Shown here one piece after another: positions 8,314 to 14,049 of a DNA stretch of 20,160 nt. The first letter of the stretch is position 1, and each line of letters starts with the position of its first letter. The stretch comes from a virus: positions 1 to 20,160 of IMG/VR virus record IMGVR_UViG_3300025146_000081. One strand, given 5' to 3'. The notes under the pieces were generated by a model that did not search any database, was not told where the DNA came from, and was given only the letters and a program-made list of their open reading frames with translations. The translations under genes were made by a program, and so were the position numbers.

Positions 8314-8967
8314 TTATTTTAAGTTTTCGGTTGTAAGTATCATTGTGCTTAGTTCACACAAAACTCTATTCAAGAACACACGTATAGATTCATCTTTTTC
8401 CTGTATAAATCCTTCTGTCCAACCGGGTTCATAATTAAATTCTTTAAACGAAAAAGTGTAATCAACAATCCACCCATGTCCAATAGTATATATAGAAATA
8501 GATAAAATCTTTGGTTCTGTTCTACCGCTGTAGTCTGGATGAGCAAATTCATCTTTAAGAAATTTTCCGTCAAGTCTTTGTATTTCAAAAATTAATCCAA
8601 TTGTGCTTTTTTCTAAAAACGACTTAAAATCAAAATTAAACTTTAACATTCTATATTTGGATGGATAAATAGATTCTTTTTCTCTCCATTCTTTAAGTGG
8701 CTTATTCTCATTACCATAAACGGCACGTGCAAAAATAGCATCAAAATAATTATTTAATTCCGTTGAGCTGTCTGGTAACTTACATTTACAGTCGTAGTTA
8801 TTTGCCGAATATCCGAACAAAGATTTATTTATTCCGTCCCTATACCACCCATATTGATGAGAAAACCCATTGCCTGTTTTAAGCATCCAATCAAGAACTG
8901 CCATTTTTATTTCCAAATCATATTCGTGTCCAATCAATTTAGAAAAGGCTATTTTAATTGTTTTCAT
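8314..8967 (-). CDS. Unknown 217-aa protein between SSB-like and GroES-like genes
   Basis: The protein begins MKTIKIAFSKLIGHEYDLEI and has a mix of aromatic-rich strands (HQYGWYRDGINKSLFGY, YTIGHGWIVDYTFSFKEF) with no membrane segment. I do not recognise a family or catalytic motif. A Cys pair (CKCK, about residues 60-63) is not enough for a metal site. Its ATG overlaps the stop of a 29-aa ORF (ATGA) and it is followed after 9 bases by the first GroES-like gene, so it is embedded in the replication/chaperone operon. Confidence 0.75.
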   Translation of the reverse strand: MKTIKIAFSKLIGHEYDLEIKMAVLDWMLKTGNGFSHQYGWYRDGINKSLFGYSANNYDCKCKLPDSSTELNNYFDAIFARAVYGNENKPLKEWREKESIYPSKYRMLKFNFDFKSFLEKSTIGLIFEIQRLDGKFLKDEFAHPDYSGRTEPKILSISIYTIGHGWIVDYTFSFKEFNYEPGWTEGFIQEKDESIRVFLNRVLCELSTMILTTENLK

Positions 8968-9053
8968 ACTAATTCAAGTTTAAACGTTTCCATCAATTTC
9001 CTAAAGTGTTCCGACTGCATGAAATCGTCAAGAACATCTTTAGGTGTTAACAT
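8964..9053 (-). CDS. Micro-ORF, 29 aa, between SSB-like gene and 217-aa gene
   Basis: ATG at 9053 opens a 29-codon frame (MLTPKDVLDDFMQSEHFRKL then METFKLELV) whose TGA overlaps the next gene's ATG as ATGA. The peptide is amphipathic and helical. The frame stays open upstream (reading EEVSQPEPKEI before the Met) but I see no earlier usual start, so the true start is uncertain. The tight 3' overlap and protein-like composition favour a real gene. Function unknown. Confidence 0.5.
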   Translation of the reverse strand: MLTPKDVLDDFMQSEHFRKLMETFKLELV

Positions 9054-9088
9054 AATCTCTTTTGGTTCAGGCTGACTTACTTCCTCTT

Positions 9089-9466
9089 TTAAAAAGGTAG
9101 TTGGTCGTCTTCCACAGGCTGTAACGCATCTTTCTTAATATCGTTCCACTCGTTCTTGGGTACTCTTACTTCTTCGTTGCCCATATCACGCACAACCTCC
9201 GCACTGTACGCTGTTGCGCCTGTAAAGTATCTTCCATTGTATTCCCTGCTCTTAATGCTAAACGCTACTTTAATCACTGTGTCCAAACTTGTGTCGGATA
9301 TAAACTGTATCAACTCTGAATTGAACGTGTCAAAACATATTTCAGTTGGGTACTTTGAATCCTTCACCTGAATTACAAATGACATTTTACTCCAATCACC
9401 AGAACCGTCTTTCTTTGCACCTGATTCAATCGGTAGTTTCTTAATCAATTTTCCTATCTCTTCCAT
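9089..9466 (-). CDS. DUF3127-type OB-fold, single-stranded-DNA-binding-like protein
   Basis: This 125-aa protein resembles the DUF3127 family, small OB-fold proteins common in Bacteroidota and their phages. It starts MEEIGKLIKKLPIESG and has the typical strands MSFVIQVKD, EICFDTFN, TVIKVAFSIKSREYNGRYFT (in two parts) and AEVVRD. The C-terminus ends PVEDDQLPF, very like the acidic tip (DDDIPF) with which bacterial SSB recruits repair and replication proteins. A single-strand DNA-binding role in phage replication is therefore likely, though that is inference from fold memory and tail. It starts 1 base after the upstream 86-aa gene's stop and precedes the GroES-like cluster in the same operon. 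Confidence 0.75.
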   Translation of the reverse strand: MEEIGKLIKKLPIESGAKKDGSGDWSKMSFVIQVKDSKYPTEICFDTFNSELIQFISDTSLDTVIKVAFSIKSREYNGRYFTGATAYSAEVVRDMGNEEVRVPKNEWNDIKKDALQPVEDDQLPF

Positions 9467-9467
9467 A

Positions 9468-9728
9468 CTAATTTAATATTTGTTGTTTTTTAAATACGTT
9501 CTTTCCTGTATTCAGATAGCTTATTGCTATGTCTGTTATGTTGATATAATCTTCATTCACCACGTCTGGGTCTTCAAGTGAATAAGCATCGTAGAAGTTT
9601 CCGTCTTTGTAATACGCTAACACGTGTTCCGAGTGATAATGATTGTACGGTACTTCCAACACACACAGGCTACCGTTAACGAGTGCCGTGTCTATGTCCT
9701 TGTAGTAAATATTCTTAAACATACTCAT
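9468..9728 (-). CDS. Unknown 86-aa protein, first gene of the SSB/GroES operon
   Basis: I place the start at ATG 9728 (MSMFKNIYYKDIDTALVNGS) because the longer open frame to 9776 would run through a TATCTTTG promoter element at 9742-9749. ATG 9722 (MFKN) is an alternative. The protein is Tyr/Asp-rich with strand-like segments (SLCVLEVPYNHYHSEHVLAYY). I recognise no family. It is followed after 1 base by the SSB-like gene. Its small size and position suggest an accessory replication or regulatory protein, but nothing in the sequence shows this directly. Confidence 0.7.
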   Translation of the reverse strand: MSMFKNIYYKDIDTALVNGSLCVLEVPYNHYHSEHVLAYYKDGNFYDAYSLEDPDVVNEDYINITDIAISYLNTGKNVFKKQQILN

Positions 9729-9741
9729 TGTTTTTATTCCG

Positions 9742-9749
9742 CAAAGATA
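9742..9749 (-). promoter_or_regulatory. Promoter -7 element (TATCTTTG) of the SSB/GroES operon
   Basis: The minus strand reads TATCTTTG, a perfect TAnnTTTG match, with CG directly after it, 13 bases upstream of ATG 9728. It decides the start of the 86-aa gene and separates this operon from the upstream helicase unit. A -33 TTG at correct spacing is not clear. Confidence 0.65.
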
Positions 9750-9779
9750 AAACAAATAACGCTTAGTTGTACACAAAAT

Positions 9780-10007
9780 TTATAAATTATTACACAACCA
9801 CTCCATCGCACCGTTCAACCACCTGTCACTATTCCTAAACAATAGCTTGTTCGCCTTTGGATACATCTCTATCACACCGAACTTGGCTGTGTGGATTAAA
9901 TAACTGCCGTTCTTTTTGGATTCTACTTTATACACCATGCGAAGTCCATCTAAAACGTATGTCTTAAAGTCAAATAGATTATTTCTTTCTTCTTCTGTAA
10001 TTATCAT
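9780..10007 (-). CDS. Unknown 75-aa protein downstream of helicase
   Basis: This small protein begins MIITEEERNNLFDFKTYVLD and ends AMEWLCNNL. It is predicted to be soluble and alpha/beta (GLRMVYKVESKKNGSYLIHT, KFGVIEMYPKANKLLF). No family is recognised. It follows the helicase stop after 5 bases and must share its transcript. The short spacing suggests co-translation, but no functional link can be shown. Confidence 0.7.
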   Translation of the reverse strand: MIITEEERNNLFDFKTYVLDGLRMVYKVESKKNGSYLIHTAKFGVIEMYPKANKLLFRNSDRWLNGAMEWLCNNL

Positions 10008-10012
10008 ATTGA

Positions 10013-11236
10013 TTAGTCTAAATACACATTTGTTAGTCTTTTACCACCACTATGAAAATACCACTGAACATCTCCATCGTTTCCTATTGCAAGTTCTTCC
10101 ACACGCCCAAACCTGTTGTATGTTTTACACATATCAACAACATAAGCACTTTCTTTGTTTTTGTGTGGTCGCATTGCCCTACCTATCATCTGATAATACA
10201 ATGCCAATGACCGTGTTGGTCTTGCAAGTAAAATAGTATCTAATTCAGGAAAGTCAAACCCTGTTGTCAACACACCAACATTGGTTACTATTTTTATCTT
10301 TCCACTTCTAAAATCAGCTAATATTCGTTCTCTATCATTTTTTTTAGTTTGTGCTGATACTGTTTCGCAAATATCACCCAACTTATCTTTCACATAATTT
10401 GATTCTTCTACGAACTTTGTAAATATTAATATGTTCTTTCTTCCTGCTTTTAATAGCCTTTGTGCTAAATTTACTATCTGTTCCTCAAAAGATATTTCTT
10501 TATAGTATTTTCTTACAGAATCATCCGTGTAATCCATCTTGGTAGAGTTTACAACAAGTTTATCTGTATTGAACTCTACATTGGCATTGAAATATTCAAT
10601 ATCTGCCAAATATCCTTTATTGGATAATTCTTCTATTTGTGCGTAATATATTAAATCATAGAATACACGAGGTCGTGTCCGTGTGATGAATTTAAGCATA
10701 GTACCACCAAAGCCATCTATATTCATTCGGTATGGTGTTGCTGTTAGTCCTAATATCTTTTTAGTTCCTATGCTACTAAGGAATCTTTTATACATACCTT
10801 CTTTTGCATTTACAAAATGGCACTCATCAATTATGACGTTGTCAAAATGCTTAAATGCGTTTACTCTGTTTATGGCACTACCAATGGTGGCATAAGTTAC
10901 TTTTGATATTTGCTTTGAATTAAATGATGCACTGAATATACTCGCATCTATGAATTGGTCGTAACTAAGTAGTTTATTAAAGTTTTGTTCAAGAATTTCC
11001 TTAGACGGTTGGAATACAAGCGTGTGTCCTTGTATGTTTTTAACAATATTTGCTATTATAAGACTTTTACCTGAACCTGTTGGTAATACCATTAACGCAG
11101 GATTCTTTCTTGCACCACTAAAAAAGTTTATAGCACTATCACACGCTTTTTCCTGATAGTCCCTTAATATATAAGTACCATCTGAATTTGGTTCTGTAAT
11201 TACTTCGTTTTCTATTACACTTTTAAAATTCTCCAT
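10013..11236 (-). CDS. Superfamily 2 DNA helicase (UvsW/ResIII-like)
   Basis: This 407-aa protein has a full set of SF2 motifs: Walker A PTGSGKS (52-58), motif II DECH (137-140), motif III TATPYR (165-170), and a C-terminal RecA domain with LTTGFDFPELDTILLARP and the motif VI YQMIGRAMRPH. It resembles short DEAD/DEAH helicases of phages such as T4 UvsW and the ResIII family. These remodel branched DNA or D-loops, so a role in phage replication or recombination is likely. No nuclease or extra domain is present. A good promoter (TTG-N20-TATTTTTG) lies just upstream, and the 75-aa gene follows after 5 bases. It is the first gene of the leftward transcription from the central non-coding region. 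Confidence 0.88.
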   Translation of the reverse strand: MENFKSVIENEVITEPNSDGTYILRDYQEKACDSAINFFSGARKNPALMVLPTGSGKSLIIANIVKNIQGHTLVFQPSKEILEQNFNKLLSYDQFIDASIFSASFNSKQISKVTYATIGSAINRVNAFKHFDNVIIDECHFVNAKEGMYKRFLSSIGTKKILGLTATPYRMNIDGFGGTMLKFITRTRPRVFYDLIYYAQIEELSNKGYLADIEYFNANVEFNTDKLVVNSTKMDYTDDSVRKYYKEISFEEQIVNLAQRLLKAGRKNILIFTKFVEESNYVKDKLGDICETVSAQTKKNDRERILADFRSGKIKIVTNVGVLTTGFDFPELDTILLARPTRSLALYYQMIGRAMRPHKNKESAYVVDMCKTYNRFGRVEELAIGNDGDVQWYFHSGGKRLTNVYLD

Positions 11237-11252
11237 AATTAATATTTTACTG

Positions 11253-11283
11253 CAAAAATAATATATAATACACTATATTGCAA
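11253..11283 (-). promoter_or_regulatory. Promoter of the helicase gene
   Basis: The minus strand has TTG (11283-11281), exactly 20 bases, then TATTTTTG (11260-11253), matching the Bacteroidota -33/-7 arrangement with ideal spacing. The helicase ATG (11236) is 16 bases further on. This is the best-formed leftward promoter of the window. Confidence 0.7.
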
Positions 11284-11340
11284 CTATAATTTATATGTTT
11301 TATAACACATATTTGTAACTAACTGAATTTTAATGCTTTA

Positions 11341-11631
11341 AAATTCTTCGCTTGCTTTGGTAATAGATTTTAGATTGGAGGTTGGTGTGGAAAGTTAAGT
11401 CACCCCCCTCCCCCAAAGAAGGTGACTTAAATTCACGCTTGCTTCGTATAATGAGTTTTGAGTTCTCGGCAGGCTGTCAAGGCTCATAAGTCGTCGAACG
11501 AACTACTTGACATTTAAGTGTAAGATTTAAGGAAATCAGTAACCACCACCTTTGTTCGATTCTAAGCCTTGTTTATACTGAGAGACCATTACCAGTAGTT
11601 GATATGTAGATGTTGTTATGGTGGACACCAC
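11341..11631. other. Non-coding, folded-looking region (possible structured RNA)
   Basis: There is no credible ORF on either strand in these 290 bases, and the stretch is visibly richer in G and C than its flanks. Possible helices are TGGTAATAG (11358-11366) with CCATTACCA (11586-11594, one mismatch), the perfect 10-bp TTAAGTCACC (11395-11404)/GGTGACTTAA (11421-11430), TGTCAAG (11475-11481)/CTTGACA (11506-11512), GATTT/AAATC (11524-11537), and GTGG/CCAC (11621-11631). Two imperfect direct repeats, AAATTC-CGCTTGCTT, lie 87 bases apart (11341 and 11429) and flank the 10-bp hairpin. The helix set can nest as one structure. I cannot assign a known RNA class, strand or promoter; a replication origin or regulatory leader are alternatives. 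Confidence 0.45.
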
Positions 11632-11632
11632 G

Positions 11633-11657
11633 AAAAAAGCCGCCCAAAGCGGGCGGC
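11633..11657 (-). terminator. Intrinsic terminator of the candidate small RNA
   Basis: On the minus strand a 7-bp stem GCCGCCC/GGGCGGC with a 5-nt loop is followed by TTTTTT (11638-11633). It is the most GC-rich hairpin of the window. No U-tract follows it on the plus strand, so it acts leftward. The only minus-strand promoter feeding it is at 11741-11770. Confidence 0.85.
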
Positions 11658-11735
11658 AGTATGATAAGTACATATAGAACTAAGGTTGAAAACAACCCCT
11701 GAAAATCCAATCTTATATAATCTAATACCTATCAT
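11633..11735 (-). ncRNA. Candidate ~100-nt small RNA with own promoter and terminator
   Basis: A minus-strand promoter (TTTG-N18-TATCTTTG, 11770-11741) points at a start near 11735. The transcript would begin with AUGAUAGGUA, which pairs with UACUUAUCAU near its 3' end (11726-11736 with 11660-11670, 11 bp including one G-U). Inside is a GGUUG-UUUU-CAACC hairpin (11684-11697). The transcript ends in a GC-rich hairpin (GCCGCCC/GGGCGGC) followed by six U. No ORF of note is present. Promoter, closing stem and terminator fit together precisely, which supports a real stand-alone RNA. Function and family are unknown. It is transcribed towards the helicase gene, away from the rightward genes. Confidence 0.6.
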
Positions 11736-11740
11736 AGCGA

Positions 11741-11770
11741 CAAAGATAATAATTTATTTTTATCCCCAAA
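11741..11770 (-). promoter_or_regulatory. Promoter of the candidate small RNA
   Basis: The minus strand shows TTTG (11770-11767), an 18-base spacer and TATCTTTG (11748-11741). This is close to the Bacteroidota consensus, with spacing one base short of the usual 19-21. The predicted start at about 11735 coincides with the first base of the closing stem. Confidence 0.6.
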
Positions 11771-11820
11771 ATATATACATAATTATTTCACGAAGATAGT
11801 TAAAATAAATTTAGTGTGCA

Positions 11821-11985
11821 AGTATTTTGTCAACTATTTTGCGCAATATACTATACTTTGTGTATAATATTGCACTTAGATGCTAAAATATTAGCCAAAG
11901 TTGGTTATAATTGACAAATTAGCCAATATACTGCATATTTTGGTACATATTTTAGGAACGTGGTGCAAAAATAGTATTTTGCGGG
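11821..11985. promoter_or_regulatory. AT-rich control region with palindromes and short direct repeats
   Basis: Between the small-RNA promoter and the rightward promoter lies a gene-free AT-rich stretch. It contains a long imperfect palindrome at 11841-11873 (GCGCAATAT ... ATATTGCAC, with inner TATAC/GTATA), a second one at about 11966-11983 (GCAAAA-N6-TTTTGC), ATTAGCCAA twice (11890-11898 and 11918-11926), CAATATACT twice (11844-11852 and 11924-11932), and several TATTTTG words. Such clustering between divergent promoters suggests repressor operators or an iteron-type origin. No repressor gene is recognised in the window. Confidence 0.45.
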
Positions 11986-12006
11986 ATAAGTTTGTGTTAT
12001 TTGTCG

Positions 12007-12014
12007 TATCTTTG
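12007..12014 (+). promoter_or_regulatory. Rightward promoter -7 element (TATCTTTG)
   Basis: A perfect TAnnTTTG match lies 73 bases upstream of the first rightward gene. A -33 TTTG at normal spacing is not obvious. The region just upstream carries the palindromes and repeats described separately, so this promoter is probably the regulated one. The leader contains a short TAACGG-type repeat. Confidence 0.6.
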
Positions 12015-12026
12015 CGGTTAAAATTA

Positions 12027-12086
12027 TAACGGTTTGTGTATGTTTTGAAAGCCACAGCACGAACACTCGAATTTAATTTTAAAAAT
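12027..12086 (+). repeat. Short TAACGG-type intergenic repeat (leader of the 128-aa gene)
   Basis: It begins TAACGGTTTGTGTATG and contains GTGT ... ACAC as a possible small stem, followed by an A/T-rich leader up to ATG 12087. The same plan (TAACG, then GTGnn ... nnCAC, then AT-rich leader) occurs at 12471 and 17256, with different but self-complementary stem bases. Confidence 0.45.
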
Positions 12087-12473
12087 ATGAAACGAATAAA
12101 TAAAAACATTGGTGCTAAAGTACAGGTTAGAGAAATAACAGTTGAAATTAACCCACAAGTTAAGTGGAAAAAACTTAAGAAGGTTACTGGTGTTATTGTT
12201 GAAAACGATGGGTATGAGCATTATTATCATACTTGCAGTGGTGGATATACTTATGTAACCAAGCACTTAATTAAAAACGATTGCTATAAAACATACGCTA
12301 TAAAACTTGATAATAATGTAAAGGACATTGAAGGTAATAACATTATTGTAGTACGAGAGTTTGATACTAAGTTTTTGGAACGAATTGAAGTACCTAAGAA
12401 AAAAGTTACAGAAAAAGATTACTTTAATGCTAAAAATGTTATTGAACGATATGAGTCTGAGAATGGCTTATAA
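12087..12473 (+). CDS. Unknown 128-aa protein, first rightward gene
   Basis: The start is placed at ATG 12087 (MKRINKNIGAKVQVREITVE), because the earlier start at 12036 would translate the TAACGG-type leader. The protein is basic and strand-rich (GYEHYYHTCSGGYTYVTKHL) and ends with a helical, charged tail (VTEKDYFNAKNVIERYESEN). I recognise no family. Its stop TAA is also the first three bases of a TAACGG repeat, a feature shared with two later genes. It is the first gene behind the promoter at 12007. Confidence 0.7.
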   Translation: MKRINKNIGAKVQVREITVEINPQVKWKKLKKVTGVIVENDGYEHYYHTCSGGYTYVTKHLIKNDCYKTYAIKLDNNVKDIEGNNIIVVREFDTKFLERIEVPKKKVTEKDYFNAKNVIERYESENGL

Positions 12474-12552
12474 CGGATAGTGGTATGTTCTGAACCGATA
12501 AATCACCACGAAATTTAAGACGAGAACGAATGTTAAATTAAAATTTTATACA
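12471..12552 (+). repeat. Short TAACGG-type intergenic repeat between 128-aa and 121-aa genes
   Basis: It starts with the stop codon of the upstream gene (TAACGG), followed by a GTGGT ... ACCAC stem (5 bp) and an AT-rich leader to ATG 12553. It has the same layout as the elements at 12027 and 17256. The stem bases differ from theirs but remain complementary. Confidence 0.45.
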
Positions 12553-12918
12553 ATGAATATAGTTGAAAATAAACATGTAAAATTTGATATTGATACAGTT
12601 GAAGGCGCTGAGAAATATCTTGAAAGCGAAGGCGTAAATGTTGCCGAATACTTACAAAAAGGAATTGAAGAATTAAAAAATAATACAATGAACGAAAGAG
12701 AAGTACACTTAAAATTAAGTGAAGTAAAAATTGACAACGACAACCTTGATTACATAAAAATGACAGGGGAGATATGTGGCAAATTAAGAGACGACATAGT
12801 AAAATTATTTGCTATGACTGATGTTACCGGGGAGTGCGAACACCCGTATCGCTCATTAAGCGAAGATAAAGATGGTTTGTATTGTATGGATTGTAAAAAA
12901 AGCCTTTCGCCAATTTGA
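12553..12918 (+). CDS. Unknown 121-aa protein with C-terminal zinc-ribbon-like motif
   Basis: The first 90 residues are charged and helical (VEGAEKYLESEGVNVAEYLQ, KLRDDIVKLFAMTD). The last 30 hold GECEHPYRSL ... GLYCMDCKKSL, a Cys-x-His and Cys-x-x-Cys arrangement typical of a small zinc ribbon. The next gene encodes a 64-aa protein with a similar C-terminal pattern. Zinc ribbons of this kind often mediate nucleic-acid or protein contacts, but no specific family is recognised. The gene is preceded by a TAACGG-type repeat and followed by a TTACCGGTAA palindrome. Confidence 0.7.
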   Translation: MNIVENKHVKFDIDTVEGAEKYLESEGVNVAEYLQKGIEELKNNTMNEREVHLKLSEVKIDNDNLDYIKMTGEICGKLRDDIVKLFAMTDVTGECEHPYRSLSEDKDGLYCMDCKKSLSPI

Positions 12919-12955
12919 GCATTACCGGTAACGAAAAAGTATAAAAGAAGTAACT

Positions 12956-13150
12956 ATGCAAGAAGAAATAATTAACGAAATACGCAAAGTTAAAACAGGA
13001 GAATTAACACCAGAAGAATGTGCTGACAAGCTATTTCTTTTATATGGTATTATGTTTCAGGTTTGCGTTATTCATAATCCACAACCAGTTATGGGGATGG
13101 ATAATGATATAATAGAGTATAGATGTTCAGAATGTGGTAAGCAAACTTGA
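12956..13150 (+). CDS. Unknown 64-aa protein with C-terminal Cys-x-x-Cys
   Basis: This small protein starts MQEEIINEIRKVKTGELTPE and ends IIEYRCSECGKQT. The middle VCVIHNP and the final CSEC could form a zinc ribbon, arranged like the end of the upstream 121-aa protein (CEHP ... CMDC), so the two may be distant relatives. The helical N-terminus (TPEECADKLFLLYGI) resembles the ECA/SSKECSAKMA-type stretch of the 97-aa protein at 17576. No function can be assigned. Confidence 0.65.
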   Translation: MQEEIINEIRKVKTGELTPEECADKLFLLYGIMFQVCVIHNPQPVMGMDNDIIEYRCSECGKQT

Positions 13151-13276
13151 ACATAACAAGTTTGTAAACGAATAAATTATTGCAATAAAATCAAACTTTA
13201 ATATTGGATACTGAGTTAAACGTGTGAAAAAAATAACAAAAATAAAAATCATTACCTTTATACATATCTTTGTGAC
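13151..13276 (+). other. Intergenic stretch with hairpin and possible promoter
   Basis: Just after the stop, CATAAC is followed by AAGTTTG and, 28 bases on, CAAACTT, forming a 7-bp stem around the palindrome TTATTGCAATAA. This again follows the TAAC-plus-stem layout of the other intergenic repeats. The rest is AT-rich and ends in a TATCTTTG promoter motif directly before ATG 13277. Confidence 0.4.
13265..13272 (+). promoter_or_regulatory. Promoter -7-like element immediately before ATG 13277
   Basis: TATCTTTG ends four bases before the start codon. If used, transcription would start at or beside the ATG, giving a leaderless mRNA. No -33 TTG is seen, so a chance match remains possible. Confidence 0.4.
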
Positions 13277-13537
13277 ATGAAAGAGGACGAAAAATACAAC
13301 ACCGACATTGAAGTTTACAACTTAGTAAACGACATAAAGAACATAGATGATGAATCGTGTTTCTACTTTAGGATGAAAGGTAACAGCGTGAGTATTGGGT
13401 ACACAGGACTTGACCACACGCTAATCACAGGCTTTATAACGTGTATGGAACAGTATAAAGAGTTGTATGACATTATCAATTCATCCGTGTTGATTTACGA
13501 AGAAGAAAACATTACAAGTGACATACGCGCAAATTAA
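13277..13537 (+). CDS. Unknown 86-aa acidic protein
   Basis: This acidic protein begins MKEDEKYNTDIEVYNLVNDI and ends ENITSDIRAN. It has an alternating strand region (CFYFRMKGNSVSIGYTGL) and a helix (GFITCMEQYKELYDIINS). The layout resembles many small phage proteins of unknown role; no family is recognised. The next gene follows closely or overlaps, depending on its start, so the two are probably co-translated. Confidence 0.65.
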   Translation: MKEDEKYNTDIEVYNLVNDIKNIDDESCFYFRMKGNSVSIGYTGLDHTLITGFITCMEQYKELYDIINSSVLIYEEENITSDIRAN

Positions 13538-13559
13538 TCAGAAAAATATCCTGCTTCAA

Positions 13560-13847
13560 ATGGAAGTGGATATGATTGCCAACAAGTACGTGTTACTTCA
13601 ACAGCACTACACGCTGATGTCTGCCACACAAACTTTTTGCGACTTCGACGTATATAATTCTTTTGGTTATCTTGGGTGGTATGAGGACGTGATGAAGTTC
13701 ATTTGTAAAAACCACAAAGAGATAAAAAGGAAGTTTACGATGGATGAGTTCATGGAATTTGCGTGGCAGTTCCGTGTGAAAAAACTATCGAAGTTCCCAA
13801 TGGAAACGATGGCTGACTTTAAGAAAATAAAGATAAGAAATGCTTAG
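13560..13847 (+). CDS. Unknown ~95-aa protein
   Basis: ATG 13560 gives MEVDMIANKYVLLQQHYTLM. A GTG at 13518 in the same frame would add 14 residues (TYAQINQKNILLQ) and overlap the previous gene by 20 bases, which is possible because those residues continue the same helix. The protein is helical, aromatic-rich (NSFGYLGWYEDVMKFICK, EFMEFAWQFRVKKL) and basic at the end. No family is recognised. It is the last gene before the methyltransferase remnant. Confidence 0.6.
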   Translation: MEVDMIANKYVLLQQHYTLMSATQTFCDFDVYNSFGYLGWYEDVMKFICKNHKEIKRKFTMDEFMEFAWQFRVKKLSKFPMETMADFKKIKIRNA

Positions 13848-13924
13848 CTTTATTGAAACAAACTATCACTAATTTTGCTCAATATCAACGTTTGTGATAT
13901 TATGCAAACATAACGATATTAAAA

Positions 13925-14017
13925 ATGATAAACTTTTTCAATGTTGACAATTTGGGGTTTATGAAAAGTAAGCCAGATAAGTATTATGATTTGGCGATTG
14001 TTGTATCAAAACATTAA
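13925..14017 (+). pseudogene. Truncated N-terminus of a DNA methyltransferase
   Basis: This 30-codon frame starts MINFFNVDNLGFMKSKPDKY and continues YDLAIV before an abrupt VSKH and stop. It closely parallels the N-terminus of the intact methyltransferase at 14619 (INFYNCDCIEFMRSIPDNYF, then SIAITDPPYG). It stops exactly where the catalytic DPPY motif should begin. It therefore looks like the 5' stump of an older methyltransferase gene cut by insertion of the following nuclease/methyltransferase unit. Its tail also contains the -33 part of the next promoter. A short functional peptide is less likely. Confidence 0.6.
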
Positions 14018-14027
14018 TGTATATTTG
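13998..14027 (+). promoter_or_regulatory. Promoter of the nuclease/methyltransferase pair
   Basis: TTG at 13998-14000, 19 bases, then TATATTTG at 14020-14027 matches the Bacteroidota promoter with ideal spacing. The nuclease ATG follows at 14050. The promoter overlaps the end of the methyltransferase remnant. Confidence 0.65.
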
Positions 14028-14049
14028 TAATAAATTAAAACATTAATAA

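Noticed and set aside
9060-9110. Programmed -1 frameshift joining the SSB-like ORF to the frame of the 29-aa ORF
   Set aside because: The SSB-like protein already ends in a proper DDQLPF tip, and the T-run CCTTTTTAA is not a standard slippery heptamer. Separate genes are simpler.
10013-11236. Helicase as the R subunit of a Type I or III restriction system
   Set aside because: It has only the two RecA domains (407 aa), without a nuclease domain or neighbouring specificity gene. A phage UvsW-like helicase fits better.
11535-11572. tRNA-like T-arm (TTTGTTCGATTCTAAG) on the plus strand
   Set aside because: The loop fits a T-loop but the stem has a T-T mismatch, and no matching acceptor, D or anticodon arm is found upstream.
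13151-13276. Rho-independent terminator at the AAGTTTG/CAAACTT hairpin
   Set aside because: The stem is weak with a 28-nt loop, and only a short T stretch is involved.
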